DNA from: Inia geoffrensis
Taxonomy: Eukaryota > Chordata > Mammalia > Artiodactyla > Iniidae
Direction: 5' to 3'
Assembly (NCBI GenBank): GCA_036417435.1
Contig: CM070910.1
Coordinates: 66,992,784-67,056,783, forward strand
Length of the DNA: 64,000 nucleotides
Below, piece after piece: positions 47,538 through 58,324 of this stretch. The notes under the pieces are model-generated. The model did no database searches. It saw nothing but the letters and a program-made list of their open reading frames with translations, and was not told the origin of the DNA. Position 1 is the stretch's first letter, and every line of letters begins with the position of its first letter. Position numbers and translations under genes: made by a program.

Positions 47538-47744
47538 GGGCTTCCCTGGTGGCTTGGTGATTGAGAGTCCGCCTGCCGATGCAGGGGACACGGGTTCGTG
47601 CCCCAGTCCGGGAGGATCCCACATGCCGCGGAGCGGCTAGGGCTGTGAGCCATGGCCGCTGAGCCTGCGCGTCTGGAGCCTGTGCTCCACAGCGGGAGAG
47701 GCCACAGCAGTGAGAGGCCCGCGTACCGCAAAAAAAAAAAAAGA
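47538..47744 (+). repeat. CHR SINE, cetacean-type short form
   Basis: GGGCTTCCCTGGTGGCTTGG head through GGCCCGCGTACCGC and A-tail. The direct repeat AAAAAGGAAG lies at 47526-47535 and 47745-47754. Confidence 0.93.
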
Positions 47745-48119
47745 AAAAAGGAAGGAAACTATCCTAGAAAAGTATGTCAACATTTTCCATTTTGTGCTCT
47801 TTCTGAACAAAAGCAATGGTGAGAGGCTTGTTCACCATCGAGAAGTCTGGAGCACTGAAATGTGATTAGTATTTGATAAGGATGGAGATTCTGAAAAGTG
47901 AAGACAAGGGACAGTATCTGTGGGCGGGTGGGAATGAACATCTTCAGGAAAAAGAGAAATCTTAACTGAGAACTCTAGGGAAAGCTCGAGGAGAGCCACC
48001 TAGAGTCCTGACTTATGGCTCTTGAGAGCATTCCTGCATCTACCCCCAGGCATGGCACTGGGGACACCAGGACAAAGGCGTGCCTGCCTCAAGGGGATCG
48101 CAGGTTAATGGAAAAAAAA

Positions 48120-48440
48120 ACAAAGTGGTACAACAGGCAAGGACCACCCATTGTGATGTGAGCCATCATGGTATGAGGTCAGGGTGCTAGAGGGAGCTCC
48201 AAAGGGGGGGCCCTGTGGGTAACCTGGGAACTGGACAGCATCTGGGAAGAAGTGATGTCTTAGCTGAATGTTGATGGTTGCAGAGAAGTTAACCAGGCAA
48301 ATGTAACAGAGAAATGGTCCAGAAGAAGGAGTAAGATGTTCAAAGGCCAGAAGCGGAAGAGATTGTGGTACCTTTAGGACTCAGAAGTACTGAGGGCACT
48401 TCCTTATGGCTGGAGCAGAGGCAGGGTGAGAGGCGAGCCC
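48120..48440 (-). repeat. L2 LINE fragment, antisense
   Basis: GAAGTGATGTCTTAGCTGAA, GGTTGCAGAGAAGTTAACCAGG, CAAAGGCCAGAAGCGGAAG and GGCTGGAGCAGAG match the complement of the L2 3' ORF/UTR by recall. Confidence 0.5.
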
Positions 48441-48769
48441 GAGGAACGAGGAACTGACTAGGTCATGATGCCCCCGCGTGTCCCTGGAGGGATGTGGACC
48501 AAATTGACAGCCCCAGGGAGCCTTAGTCCAAGTCACTGTCATCCCTCACTTTAGCTGCTGTGGTTGCATCCTTCCTGCATCCCTCCTCTGCTCCCGTTCC
48601 CCTGCAGTCCATTCCCAGGAAGCAGCAAGGGTAAGATTGTATTGTGACTGCCCCTGGCTTAACTCACTTCATTAAGATCTGAGACACTTTACATGCCTAC
48701 AAATCCTCACCTCCTCCAGGCTGCCGATGGCAATCACTCACTAAATGATGCTATGCACTCTTTAGGACT

Positions 48770-48950
48770 CTGCAGATGTAATCAGAACAAATGGGTCCAA
48801 GTTAAGGGGACAAGATTTCAGCCTAAAAGACAGAACAATGCTCTAATGTAAGCTCTTTGAGAGCAGGACCACATCCATGTTGTTCCCTTTGGTATCCCCA
48901 GTGCCCGCCACAGGATGAGGACACACTGTTGACTGTGTAGTGAGACTTAC
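48770..48950 (+). repeat. L2 LINE 3' end
   Basis: TGTAAGCTCTTTGAGAGCAG, GGTATCCCCAGTGCCCGCC, then GATGAGGACACACTG in the usual L2 tail order. It is diverged. Confidence 0.6.
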
Positions 48951-49339
48951 AAGGGTGGAATGGGCAGCCTGTGAGGTTGAGATTCACTCACAACTGGAAG
49001 TAATCAAGCCAACATTGAATGTCCACCTGCCCAAGACACAGGAGAGGGAAGTCTGCCCTGGTAGGACCACAGACGCATTGACCGCAGAGATCCCTTACAA
49101 CTCTAGGATGGTTTGTGTTCTTTGATGACCCTTGTGAGACAGCAAATTCCTCCAGGGCAAGAATTGGGAACGAAGAAAACAGTGTCTCTAGAGATAAGGG
49201 CTACCAAACATAGTACTTTTATTATCTCTTGTGGGAAAAGAAAAACATTCAAAATGACTCAAAACTGAATATGATGAAAGAAAGTGAAATTTGGGATTTT
49301 CTCAGGAATCTAAGTTTAAAGATAAAGGAAAGCTTCACA

Positions 49340-49860
49340 GAAAGCTAGCAGCCTGAATCTCAAAAAGATATTTGCACATCCATGTTCATGGCAGCGTTAT
49401 TCACAGCACCCAAAACATGGAAGCAACCTAAGTGTCCACCCATAGATGAATGGATAAATGTGTGTGTGTGTGTGTGTGTGTGTGATGGAATATTATTCAG
49501 CCTTGAAAAAAGAAGGAAATTCTGCCAATTGCAACAACATGGATGAACCCAAAGGACATTATGCTAAGCAAAATAAGCCAGACACAGAAAAATACTACAA
49601 TACAAATATTTTCTTATATATGGGATCTAAAAGAGTCAAACTCATAGGAGCAGAGAGTAGGATGGTGGTTGCCAGGGCCTTGGGGTGGGCTGGGCGGGGA
49701 ATGGGGAGATGTTGGTCAAAGGATACAAACTTTCAGGTATAAGATGTTTAAGTTATGGGGACATAATGTATAGCGTGGTGACTAAAAATAATATTGTATT
49801 GCATACTTGAAATTCGCTAAGAGGGTAGATCTTAAGGGTTCTCACCACAAAAAAAAACAT
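49340..49860 (+). repeat. L1 3'-end fragment with TG microsatellite
   Basis: ATCCATGTTCATGGCAGCG, GATGGAATATTATTCAGCC and ACATTATGCTAAGCAAAAT are the ORF2 C-terminus and 3' end of an L1 in sense orientation. A TG run (49459-49484) interrupts the coding frame. It ends in AAAAAAAC near 49858. Confidence 0.8.
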
Positions 49861-50012
49861 AGTAAAGGAGAGAAAGAAAATAGTAACTGCAAGGAGATGA
49901 ATATGTTAACTGGCTTTATTGTAATGATCTTTTCACAATATATACATATAGCAAAACATCAAGTTGTATACCTTACAACTTTTATATGATTTAAATTATT
50001 TTTCTAATTTTT

Positions 50013-50218
50013 TTTTTTTTTTTTTGGCAGTATGCAGGCCTGCCACTGTTGTGGCCTCTCCCATTGCGGAGCACAGGCTCCGGACGTGCAGGGTCAGCGA
50101 CCATGACTCACGGGCCCAGCCGCTGCGCCTCATGTGGGATCTTCCCAGACTGGGGCACAAACCCGTGTCCCCTGCATCGGCAGGCGGACTCTCAACCACT
50201 GCGCCACCAGGGAAGCCC
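50013..50218 (-). repeat. CHR SINE, cetacean-type short form, antisense
   Basis: T-run, then GCAGGCCTGCCACTG and the reversed body to GCGCCACCAGGGAAGCCC. The direct repeat CTAATTTTT lies at 50004-50012 and 50219-50227. Confidence 0.92.
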
Positions 50219-50354
50219 CTAATTTTTAAATTATACTTCAAAAAAGTGTGTGTGGGGAAGCTAGGAACCTGAGACTCCCATATAATTATGTTTTGCTTAA
50301 TGGGCTTTTCTTTAGCAACTGCAGAAACTTTCATATTTTCCAATTGGAAAATTT

Positions 50355-50515
50355 CAAATATTATTTTCATTGTGGTAAAACATACATAACATAAAGTTTA
50401 CCATTGTAACCATTTTTAAGTGTACAGTTCAGTAGCATTGTCCATTCACATTATTATACAACCTCACCACTATCCATCTCCAAAACTTTTTCATCATCCC
50501 AATCTAAATATTTTT
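50355..50515 (-). repeat. Ancient L1M 3'-end fragment, antisense
   Basis: ATTGTGGTAAAACATACATA, GTTTACCATTGTAACC and AAGTGTACAGTTCAGTAGCA are the familiar complement of L1M 3' ends. Confidence 0.7.
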
Positions 50516-50519
50516 AAAT

Positions 50520-51200
50520 ATTAATATTTTATCTAGCAAATGTGTTCAAAAGTTGGAGGTAAGATAAGCTATTAATCAGCAATTAGCTTTAAAAACAAAA
50601 AAAAACAGGAAAACCAGTAGAATGTTATTTTTTGCTCTACTCAAATGAAGTTTCTTTCAAAAGGAATAAAATAGCTGAATTTCCTGAGTAGGAAAAGAGC
50701 TTTCCAGGTATTTTCTATGTTTATAAACTGATTTAAATGTCACTTGAGTATCCAGAGATTAAAAAACATATAGATTTCATGCCTATCAATCACACTGGTC
50801 AATAAAACCCCCAAACACCTTCTATTCCCAGTCAATACATGAAGCTTTACAAGCATAAGTTCTCCTGGAAAATTTTAAATCATCAGCCTCGGGTAATTTG
50901 GTTACTTGCTTTATTTGCACCTGTTTGAACTACAGTCGCTTTCACAGCAGGGGTATAATGAACTCCACGTGCGCATAGCAGAATCTCAGAGATAAGACTT
51001 GAAATCCATTAACAATCAAAGTCATTTTTGACAACAGAGCTAGTTTCTCTCTCTTCTCCAGCTGACCTCACCGGCCTCTCCACGCAGATCTGCTTGCATG
51101 CTGGTCTCCGCTTCCAGAGACCAGTGCAGAGGTGGGCCTGGGCCACAAAAATCACAGACACCCAGGGTGCTCCATAAGACAACCCCTGACAGTACCTGAT
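50520..51200. other. Non-coding sequence without recognisable elements
   Basis: No gene or resolvable repeat. Confidence 0.5.
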
Positions 51201-51560
51201 GAGTGTGCACAGCGGGGCCAGTCAGACTGATTATAATCAGCTTCATATTGTTTCATTTTACTTCCTCCATTTGCTAGAATCACCAAATTCAAAAGATTAC
51301 TGGGCAGCAAAGGTGAATGAAGCAAACAGCTAATATCAGACACCATTTCAAAAGCAACTGCCTGGATAAAGCCTTTAATAGAATTTCCCAGTTTACACCT
51401 CTGAAGATGAAGAAGGCAAGTTACCATGGAAACAAACAGTCTCTTTAAAGAGAGACAGGCTCCTCTCCTGGTCTGAGCTTGTTCCAGAAGGGAGGAGGGT
51501 GGAGGGAGGTGGGAAAAAGCAGGCCAAGCATCTGCGACTAGAACAATGAAGGGAAGTTTT
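51200..51560. promoter_or_regulatory. Candidate regulatory block with X-box (RFX-like) site
   Basis: Non-repeat sequence of balanced composition. It contains GTTACCATGGAAAC at 51420-51433, which fits the RFX X-box (two inverted half sites with an AT spacer), followed directly by an AAACAAAC forkhead-like word (51430-51437). GATTATAATC at 51230-51239 is a homeobox-like palindrome. Conservation and activity are inferred, not shown. Confidence 0.35.
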
Positions 51561-51694
51561 CTTCTCATTAAAATCTTACCAATGAAATATGCTTGGAGGG
51601 TCAACACAAGACAATTTTTTTTTTCTTGGCTGTGCTATTGAAAAAACCTCATCAGATATTTTGAGACACTTAAGCAAAATGACATTTTATTGGT

Positions 51695-51869
51695 AGTTTT
51701 TTTAATTTTTTTTCTTTATTCAATTAGTGGCACATGCTGGTGACAAGTGAAACCTTCCAGTACCTGACATAAAAGGCAAAGAGGACTCGCTTTTCCTGGT
51801 CTTCGATCACCAACACATACTGTCTGAGGTAACACGCCATTGGCTGCTTTTCTCTGCCTCTTCCCTGTT

Positions 51870-51870
<1 letters not shown>
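51695..51870 (-). pseudogene. Possible unidentified retrocopy tail
   Basis: The minus frame ends in VRYWKVSLVTSMCH and TAA at 51724-51726, just before AATAAA (complement at 51715-51720) and A-rich sequence. The peptide before it (QPMACYLRQYVLVIEDQEKR) looks protein-like but I do not recognise it. The 5' side is cut by the GT microsatellite. The AATAAA is unusually close to the A-run, so this may be chance. Confidence 0.22.

Positions 51871-51874
<4 letters not shown>

Positions 51875-51908
<34 letters not shown>
51875..51908. repeat. GT microsatellite
   Basis: Perfect GT run preceded by ATATAT. It lies 5' of the L1 fragment that starts near 51930. Confidence 0.95.
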
Positions 51909-51910
<2 letters not shown>

Positions 51911-51929
51911 ATACATTTAAAAGAATATA

Positions 51930-52800
51930 TACAAAAAACCTAATTTAAAAATTGGGCAAAGGACTTAAATAGCTATTTCTCCAAAAAAGATATACAAATG
52001 ACCAATAAGCACATTAAATGATGCTCAACATCACTAACCATTAGGGAAATGCAAATCAAAGATATCACAATGAGATGCTACTTCATACCCACTAGGAGAG
52101 CTATTTTTAAAAAAAGAAAAAGAAAAAAAATAGAAAAGAAGTATTGTTGAAGATGTAGAGAAACTGGAAACTTTACACACTGATGGTGCAGCCACTATGG
52201 AAAATAGTATGATACTTCCTCAAAAAATTAAACAGAATTACCACATGATCCAACAGTTCCACTGCTGAGTATATACCCCAAAGAATTGGAAACAGAGACT
52301 TGAACAGATGTTTGCATACCCATGTTCATAGCAACAGTATTTACAATAAAATAGCTAAAGAGAGGAAGCAACCCAAATGTCCATTGGTGGGTGAGTGGAT
52401 AAACAAAATGTGGTATATACGTACAATGGTATATTATTCAGCCTTAAAAAGGAAGAAAATTCTGACACATGCTACAGTATGGTTGAACCTATAAGACATT
52501 ATGCTAAGTGATCTAAGGCAGCCGTAATACTGTATGATTCCAGTTATATGAGGTACCTAGAGTAGTCAAAGTCACAGAGAAAGAGGGTAGAAGGGTGGTT
52601 GCCTGGGGCTGAGGGGAGGTGAGAGTGGGAAGCTAGTGTTAAATGGGTACAGAGTTTCAATCTGGGAAGAGGAAAAAGATCAAGAGATGGATAGTGGTGA
52701 TGGTTGTACAGCAATGTGAATATACTTAATGCCATAAAACTGTACATGTTAAAGAGGTAACTTTTATGTGTATTTTAACACAATAAAAACTTTTAGAAAA
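51930..52800 (+). repeat. L1 3'-end fragment, sense
   Basis: AATTGGGCAAAGGACTTAAA, GGGAAATGCAAATCAAAGAT, CCATGTTCATAGCAACAGTA, TGGTATATTATTCAGCC and ACATTATGCTAAGTGATCT follow the ORF2 C-terminus to 3' end order. It ends with TTTTAACACAATAAAAAC. The frame is broken by stops. Confidence 0.85.
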
Positions 52801-52829
52801 ATATATATTTATATATATATATATATATA
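52800..52829. repeat. AT microsatellite
   Basis: AT run at the end of the L1 fragment, probably grown from its tail. Confidence 0.9.
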
Positions 52830-52939
52830 ATGTACAGGAGTTCTTTTGTATACACAGATGTTTTGTATATGTAGATGTACAGGGATTTTGTTTTTGCTCT
52901 TGATTGCTTACTTTTACTAAAAGGATTAATGCTACACAC

Positions 52940-53420
52940 ATATTCCTTATGTAACAAACCCCAAACCTTAATGGTGTAAAGAGACCGTTTAATTATGCTT
53001 CGAATTAAGGATTCCATGGATCAGGGATTTGACCTGGGCAGAGAAGGGACAGCTGTCTCTTCTCCATGGTGTCTTGAGGCCTCCTCCGGGAAGACTCAGA
53101 GGCTGGAGCAAGAGTCGTCCGGAGGCTTCTTCCCTTGACTGTCCTGCAGTTGCCGTTGGATCCTCACTTGGGCTGTTGACGAGAATGTCCACACGTGGGC
53201 TGTCCACCTGGGCTGCTCCTTTGAGCTTCCTCATAGCATGGCAGCTGAATTCCAAGGGCAGCATTCCAAGAGAGCAGAGCAGAGTACATGGCTTTTTACA
53301 GGGTAGCCCCAAAAGTCACATTGCATCGTTCGGTATACTCAGTTGGTTGATGGAGGGGAGATGCCATTGTGCCCTCTTTGGAAAATACAGCCTGCCATAG
53401 CACACTGATTCGCCTTCTAC
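52940..53420. repeat. Old interspersed repeat, family unresolved
   Basis: GTAACAAACCCCAAACCTTA, GGATCAGGGATTTGACCTGG, CTTCCTCATAGCATGGCAGC and CCCCAAAAGTCACATTGC recall a dispersed mammalian repeat with CATGGCAGCTG and AAGTCAC words. I cannot name the family with confidence. Confidence 0.4.
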
Positions 53421-54235
53421 CTGCTTTTACAATATCTCATCGACAATCCCTGAAAGTCAGTAAAGATGTAATTTTTCGATTTTTCTCATTTCTTTATAAT
53501 GACAAAATTACTTTGAATTCTAAAAGTAATATAACTGTAGGAACAAAACTTGGAAAACATAAAAATCTATTCACAATTCCCCCCCCTTCAACCAATCATG
53601 GTAATCGTTTTTAGACTTTTTATTCCATAATTTCCTCATAATCTTCATAGAGTTTATGTTTGTTTTTTAAAATTTCCCCTTAGCACATAAGCACCCAAAT
53701 TCACATCTCAACATTAAGTTATCTTCTTTATTTTTCTTGTGTGGACAAAGCAAAAATAAGGGTAGAGTACACCACGGGATAAGGTCTTCAGGTAGGAACT
53801 TGCTTAGCCTAATCCTACTGACAACTGCTAGGGAAAGTCACATCAAGGCTTCAAGTCTTCCATCTTGTTTCTAAGGAGCATAAAGCAGAGACGTGACACA
53901 CTAACTCCGGAAAAGTCATGTCATGAGTGAGCTGTGCCTTCCGCCACGCTTGTGTAAGGAGCAGGTGACTGACCTCGGTGTGGAATACCAGCTGGTGACC
54001 TTTCACTGTTTTCTGCTTCAAAGGCTTGGCTTTGGGGTTTCAACAAAATACGTGGATCTAGCAAGTAAAGTTTGGCAGAGCCTGTGTCTCCCCAAACTCA
54101 ACTCCAAACTGTCGCTGGTTTTCATTGGCCTGCTGTGAAATGAGAAAAATAACAACAGTGGGGTGAGTTTTTCATGAAGCTAAATGGATTCAATTTTTTA
54201 AAAGCTGGGCTTTATTCAGAGATCATTCCTCTTTT
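53421..54235. other. Non-coding sequence, one possible old repeat
   Basis: About 53490-53660 resembles the old repeat text seen at 5060-5330. The rest shows nothing recognisable. Confidence 0.4.
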
Positions 54236-54250
54236 AAAAATGTCAATATT

Positions 54251-54366
54251 GGGAATTCCCTGGTGGTCCAGTGGTTAGGACTTGGCATTTTTCACTGCCG
54301 TGGCCCAGGTGAAGATCTCACAAGCCACACAGCCAAAATAAAGGAATGAATAAATAAAATAAAAAT
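54251..54366 (+). repeat. CHR-type SINE, internally shortened
   Basis: GGGAATTCCCTGGTGGTCCA head, then an abrupt jump past the B-box to CACAAGCCACACAGCCAAAA and an AAAATAAAAT tail. The exact 15-bp direct repeat AAAAATGTCAATATT lies at 54236-54250 and 54367-54381. Confidence 0.9.
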
Positions 54367-54381
54367 AAAAATGTCAATATT

Positions 54382-54630
54382 TTATAACATAACTCTGAAC
54401 ATAGATTTTCTTAGCATTCCTAATTAGCAAAGTAAAAAGTTGGCAAATCTAAACTTAGTTTCAATCATCTGACTGATCTGTGACATCCCAAATTCTGAGA
54501 AACACTGATCCAGTCTCCTTATGAAGAGCCTTTGGGTTTGATGTACATTATTTGTCAAAAGGGATTATACTCTGAGGCTGGGGGAAAAAACTGCTTGACA
54601 CGGGAAGTGGATGCAAAACTCTGGGCCTGC
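54382..54630. other. Non-coding spacer
   Basis: Nothing recognised. Confidence 0.5.
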
Positions 54631-54800
54631 TTGTGATGGTCCAGTTGTGTGGCCTTGAGCACGTCATTTATGCTCAGAGCCTCTTCAGCCATCAAATCCA
54701 GTCCACAACGCTGGCCTTCTCCTCCACAGAGCAAGCGGGGATGAAAGGCTTAATTGTGGAAAGTGTGGAGAGCTGTGTAAGTGCTGGGCGTCTTATTGCT
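54630..54800 (+). repeat. MIR SINE fragment
   Basis: TGTGTGGCCTTGAGCACGTC then GTGTAAGTGCTGGGCGTCTT in MIR order. It is diverged. Confidence 0.5.
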
Positions 54801-54889
54801 GCATCCTCGGAGCTTTCCCTCACAAACGCTGCTCAGTGGGTCCTGTAATAGCTGGTGAAAAGCGTGAGGAGGGACATCCCAAGTATTTC

Positions 54890-55110
54890 CCTGGGAGTTC
54901 CTAATTTTAATGAGAAGAATATTCTCTAATTAAAATGGCGCCGCAGAAATTTTTTAAAAACAAATTGCCATCTAATTTCCCTTTGATCTGTTTTTTTCCA
55001 CTTGGGTTGCAAGGTTTTACAGAATTTTCCCCAGACGCTTGGAGTCCGCAGTAATTTTTTTCATTCTGATTAAACTTCAAAGGAGAAAACACCAAGCCAC
55101 CAGAACAAGC
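54890..55110. promoter_or_regulatory. Candidate conserved non-coding block
   Basis: Non-repeat sequence with paired CTAATTTTAATG and CTCTAATTAAAATGGCGCC words (homeobox-like TAATTA, YY1-like AATGGCG), CCTTTGATCTG (TCF/LEF-like) and CTGATTAAAC. The composition resembles a developmental enhancer. This is inference only. Confidence 0.28.
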
Positions 55111-55124
55111 TCAGCTTTTTTCCA

Positions 55125-55455
55125 CTTCATTTATTCAATAAGCATTCTCGGGGCATCTGCAACGTGCCTGACATTGTGCTGAGTGTTGCAGATACAAAGA
55201 TGAATAAATACAACTCAGCCCTTGCCCTCGCTGGGTTCAGTGTTTCCAGGACCTGATCAAGCCACAAACAAAACATTGTAATGCAATGGGATGACAGTAG
55301 AAACACCACCACACAGCCATCTTCTGTAGGGTCTTGTGGGAGCAAAGTGGTGGCCCTGGCTGAGCTGACACTTTAAATGAAACTTAAAGTGACTAAAATT
55401 TAATCAAAAGAGGGCATGAAGGACATCCCAGGCAGAAGAGACAACAGGTCCAGGG
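55125..55455 (-). repeat. L2 LINE 3' end, antisense
   Basis: TTCATTTATTCAATAAGCAT, GCCTGACATTGTGCTGAGTG, CAGCCCTTGCCCTCGCTGGG and ATCCCAGGCAGAAGAGACAA are the usual complement text of L2 3' ends. Confidence 0.75.
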
Positions 55456-55479
55456 GTGGGAAATGACATGGCCTCTGGT

Positions 55480-55580
55480 GTATGTGCACGTACGTATGTG
55501 ACGCATGTCCATGTATGTGTATATGTATGCATCCATGTATGTGTGCATCCCTGTGTTTGTGTGTGTGTGACTGTGTTTCC
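55480..55580. repeat. TG-rich imperfect microsatellite
   Basis: Repeated TGTATG, TGCATC and TGTG units. Cys-rich short frames here are artefacts of the repeat. Confidence 0.85.
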
Positions 55581-55894
55581 AGAATAGGAAAGGGCTGGAG
55601 TAGGTATCATCAGGAGACTCTACTGCATGGCATGGGGACAGGCAAGTTAACCTTAAACAAGCTGGCAGCAGCCTATATTCGCTGTGGGTCTCCGGGAAAG
55701 AGATTCAAAAATTTGCTTTAGACAGCCTAGAAAGAAGAATAAAACACTCCTACATGGAATGTTAAATTAAATTTGACTTTACTGCATGTTTTGAACACAC
55801 ACCTTTTGGAGGCTCTGCAGACACCAGCGCTGACCCTGGAAAGAAGGACCCGAGTTCTCCTGTAGAGGTGACACGGAGGCACGATCCAGGGCTG

Positions 55895-56035
55895 CCCAAG
55901 CCTTGATGTCCACATGAATCACTGGAGATCTTGTCAAGATGCGGGTTCTGACTCAGTGGCCTGGATTCTGCATTTCCATCCAGCTCCCAGGTGACGCGAG
56001 TGCTGCTGGCCCACGGAGCACACTTTGAGTAGCGA
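55895..56035. mobile_element. MER20-like non-autonomous hAT element
   Basis: ATCACTGGAGATCTTGTCAA, ATTCTGCATTTCCATCCAGC, CTCCCAGGTGACGCGAGTGC and CACACTTTGAGTAGC match the MER20-type pattern by recall. Confidence 0.6.
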
Positions 56036-56039
56036 GATC

Positions 56040-56385
56040 AAATGCACTTGTTGCCTGACGGCCTGCCAACCTAGACCTGCCACAGGGGATTCACTGCCCT
56101 CAGCTCAGCGCAGAGACCTCCAGAGGACCGTGTTCAGATCCTCCCTGCAACCGGGCACAGGGCCCCATCCAGCAGGAGTCCAGGCCCTCTGGTCTGAGAG
56201 ACCACAGACCTAGAATTGAAGGGTGAAAGTGGGGAAGAAGGAGGCAGAAATGGTGGGATGGGGCTGGCCCTTGCTCAGAAAATAGGCCCAGAGTGCTCCT
56301 GTGACAGGAATTAAGTGAGACACCAGGGCCACAAGAAAAGGAAGCAGGAGCTCAGACGAGGGCCCAGGCAGAGCCTCAGTGTCAG
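56040..56385. other. Non-coding spacer
   Basis: GC-richer than average. Nothing recognised. Confidence 0.45.
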
Positions 56386-56389
56386 GGCA

Positions 56390-56590
56390 GTGAACACTGA
56401 CCATGTGCCAGGGACTGTCTTCATGCGTTACGCAGATGTCACATTCATCTTCACCCAAAGCCCTTGCAAAGCAGGCCGTAAATCCCTGCTCACAGATGAG
56501 GCACTTGAAGTGCGGAGCAGACACACAGTGGAGCCACAGCTCACACCCAGCTCTGCAGGATCTGAAAGCCCAGGTCTTCCAGGGACCACA
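56390..56590 (+). repeat. MIR SINE
   Basis: CCATGTGCCAGGGACTGTCT, CACAGATGAGGCACTTGAAG and CCACAGCTCACACCCAGCTC follow MIR order. Confidence 0.75.
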
Positions 56591-57700
56591 CACTGCCTGC
56601 TTTAACGATGGACGAGATCCGGGCCCTGTGCCTGGGCCTAAGGGGCCCTAGGCTAGGGTCTTTTGATGTCTGAATCCAAAAGCAAGTGATGTCAGCCATG
56701 AGTGTCAGGCCAGGAGGAAGCAGGTCAAGAGAAGTCGGCATCTGAAGAAGACCTGGTATCTGGAACTGGACCACCCTTGGACAAAGGCCCAGCCCTCCTG
56801 GTCCTGAAGGAGATCTGCCTCCACGTAGGCCAGCCAGGGGTCCAACACGGCCCTCATGGTCTTGGCATGTGCAGAGGTAGACAAACTGGTTAGTGGGCAT
56901 CTTAAAGCCGTCTTGGATAGAAATCTTGGCAGAAATGGAATATGTACCTGAGAAGAAGGAAGACAGAGCACTAAATGGGAAGGACTTGTCATCCGACAAA
57001 TTGTCCTGAACGTAGTGATCAGTAATGGGAGCTGCTGTTACTACTACTATTGTTGTTATGGGGCGCTGTTTCTGTGCATTGCTGCAGAGCCAGCCAGCGA
57101 TATACTAGGAACATTCTCAGGCATAATTAGATATGAAATATTCCCAGCAAACTGAAGTCTAAAGGAGTCCAGCCAGGTAACTAAACAAACCAGCTGAAGC
57201 TTCATGCTGTATGAGGGAGGGGCATTCATCCCCCAACGTTTTGTAGTCACTGATATTCAGATACCAGGATGCAGTTTGCACGTGGTCACTGCTTATGCCC
57301 ACTGCTTCCTCCTCATTGGGCTATCACAGTTCAAAAATTGTATTTCTAAATGCCGGGAGCCTTCCTATAGAAAGAGCCTCAGACTGGAGCTGAGGGACCC
57401 ACTGTCCTCCTCACTGACACTGTCTCTTTCTCTTTGCCCTTGAAATGGAGACGACTGCACCTGTGCTACCTGCCTCAGGACCAAAGGAGATGCAGTGAGT
57501 AGAAGGAGGTAAAGACTGCCGAGCCCTACACATAGAGAAGCTGTGATTTTACCCTGACGATGTCTTGCCATTCTATTCTAATTTGTGAATGAATTCTTTA
57601 TTATCTTTATTAATGTTATTATTGTTCTAATAACCTCTCTGTTTCTTCTAAACTGCCTCGATCCTTTGAGGAGCAAGATAGCATTTACTAACATACATAC
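56591..57700. other. Non-coding sequence without recognisable elements
   Basis: Overlapping open frames on both strands (56541-56999) lack any family signature. I do not call a gene. Confidence 0.45.
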
Positions 57701-57734
57701 ATCCATAAACGTCTACATGGAACCTAAAAACAAA

Positions 57735-57870
57735 CTTACAGATAGATCTTATGTATAGATCTAAATACACCTAATATGTATATAGACATATGTATGTATG
57801 TATACAGACATATATATGTGTATATATACAGCTATATATACACACACACACATATATATATATATATAAT
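57735..57870. repeat. TA/CA/TATG compound microsatellite
   Basis: TATGTATGTATA, TATATATG, CACACACACACA and TATATATATATA units in succession. Confidence 0.9.
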
Positions 57871-57899
57871 TTTTCTTCTGTACTAAACTCAAAGGACTG

Positions 57900-58320
57900 C
57901 TTGTAAAAGCAGGTGAGACATCTGCACAATTAGTTTGTTATTATTTAAAAACGGAAATAGCTTGGAGCAGATGACTGGAAATCATTCCTCGCTGCAACTC
58001 AAATGGAGGAAGCTGTCTAATTCTTGGAAATTTAGACATTATTCTAGTAATTTAGCACAAAAATGGGCCTGACTCAATCTGTTCTTCACATTTTGGTAAT
58101 TTAAAAGGACATAACGGAATTTTATTTTAATGGTAATTACAAACTCATGCAGAAAATGTAAATGCACATTTCATGATTAGCTTACAGCATAAACTATGGC
58201 TTCTATTAATGTATTCCAATTTGTAATTCTTTTCACAGTATGAGATTTGAAAGCTGTGATTAAAATTAATTAGGTTAAGTAAAGTTTATCCCTCCTGAGC
58301 ACTGCTATTGGGAAAAAGCA
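57900..58320. promoter_or_regulatory. Candidate conserved non-coding block, AT-rich
   Basis: Non-repeat, evenly textured sequence with many TAAT words, GTGATTAAAATTAATTAGG (about 58256-58274), TTAATGGTAATTAC and CATTTCATGATTAGC. It has the look of a homeodomain-rich developmental enhancer. There is no evidence of transcription or coding. Confidence 0.3.
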
Positions 58321-58324
58321 AGAG

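Noticed and set aside
56541..56999. Overlapping open frames of up to 152 codons on the minus strand
   Set aside because: Partly MIR, with similar-length frames on both strands in a GC-richer stretch and no domain or splice context.
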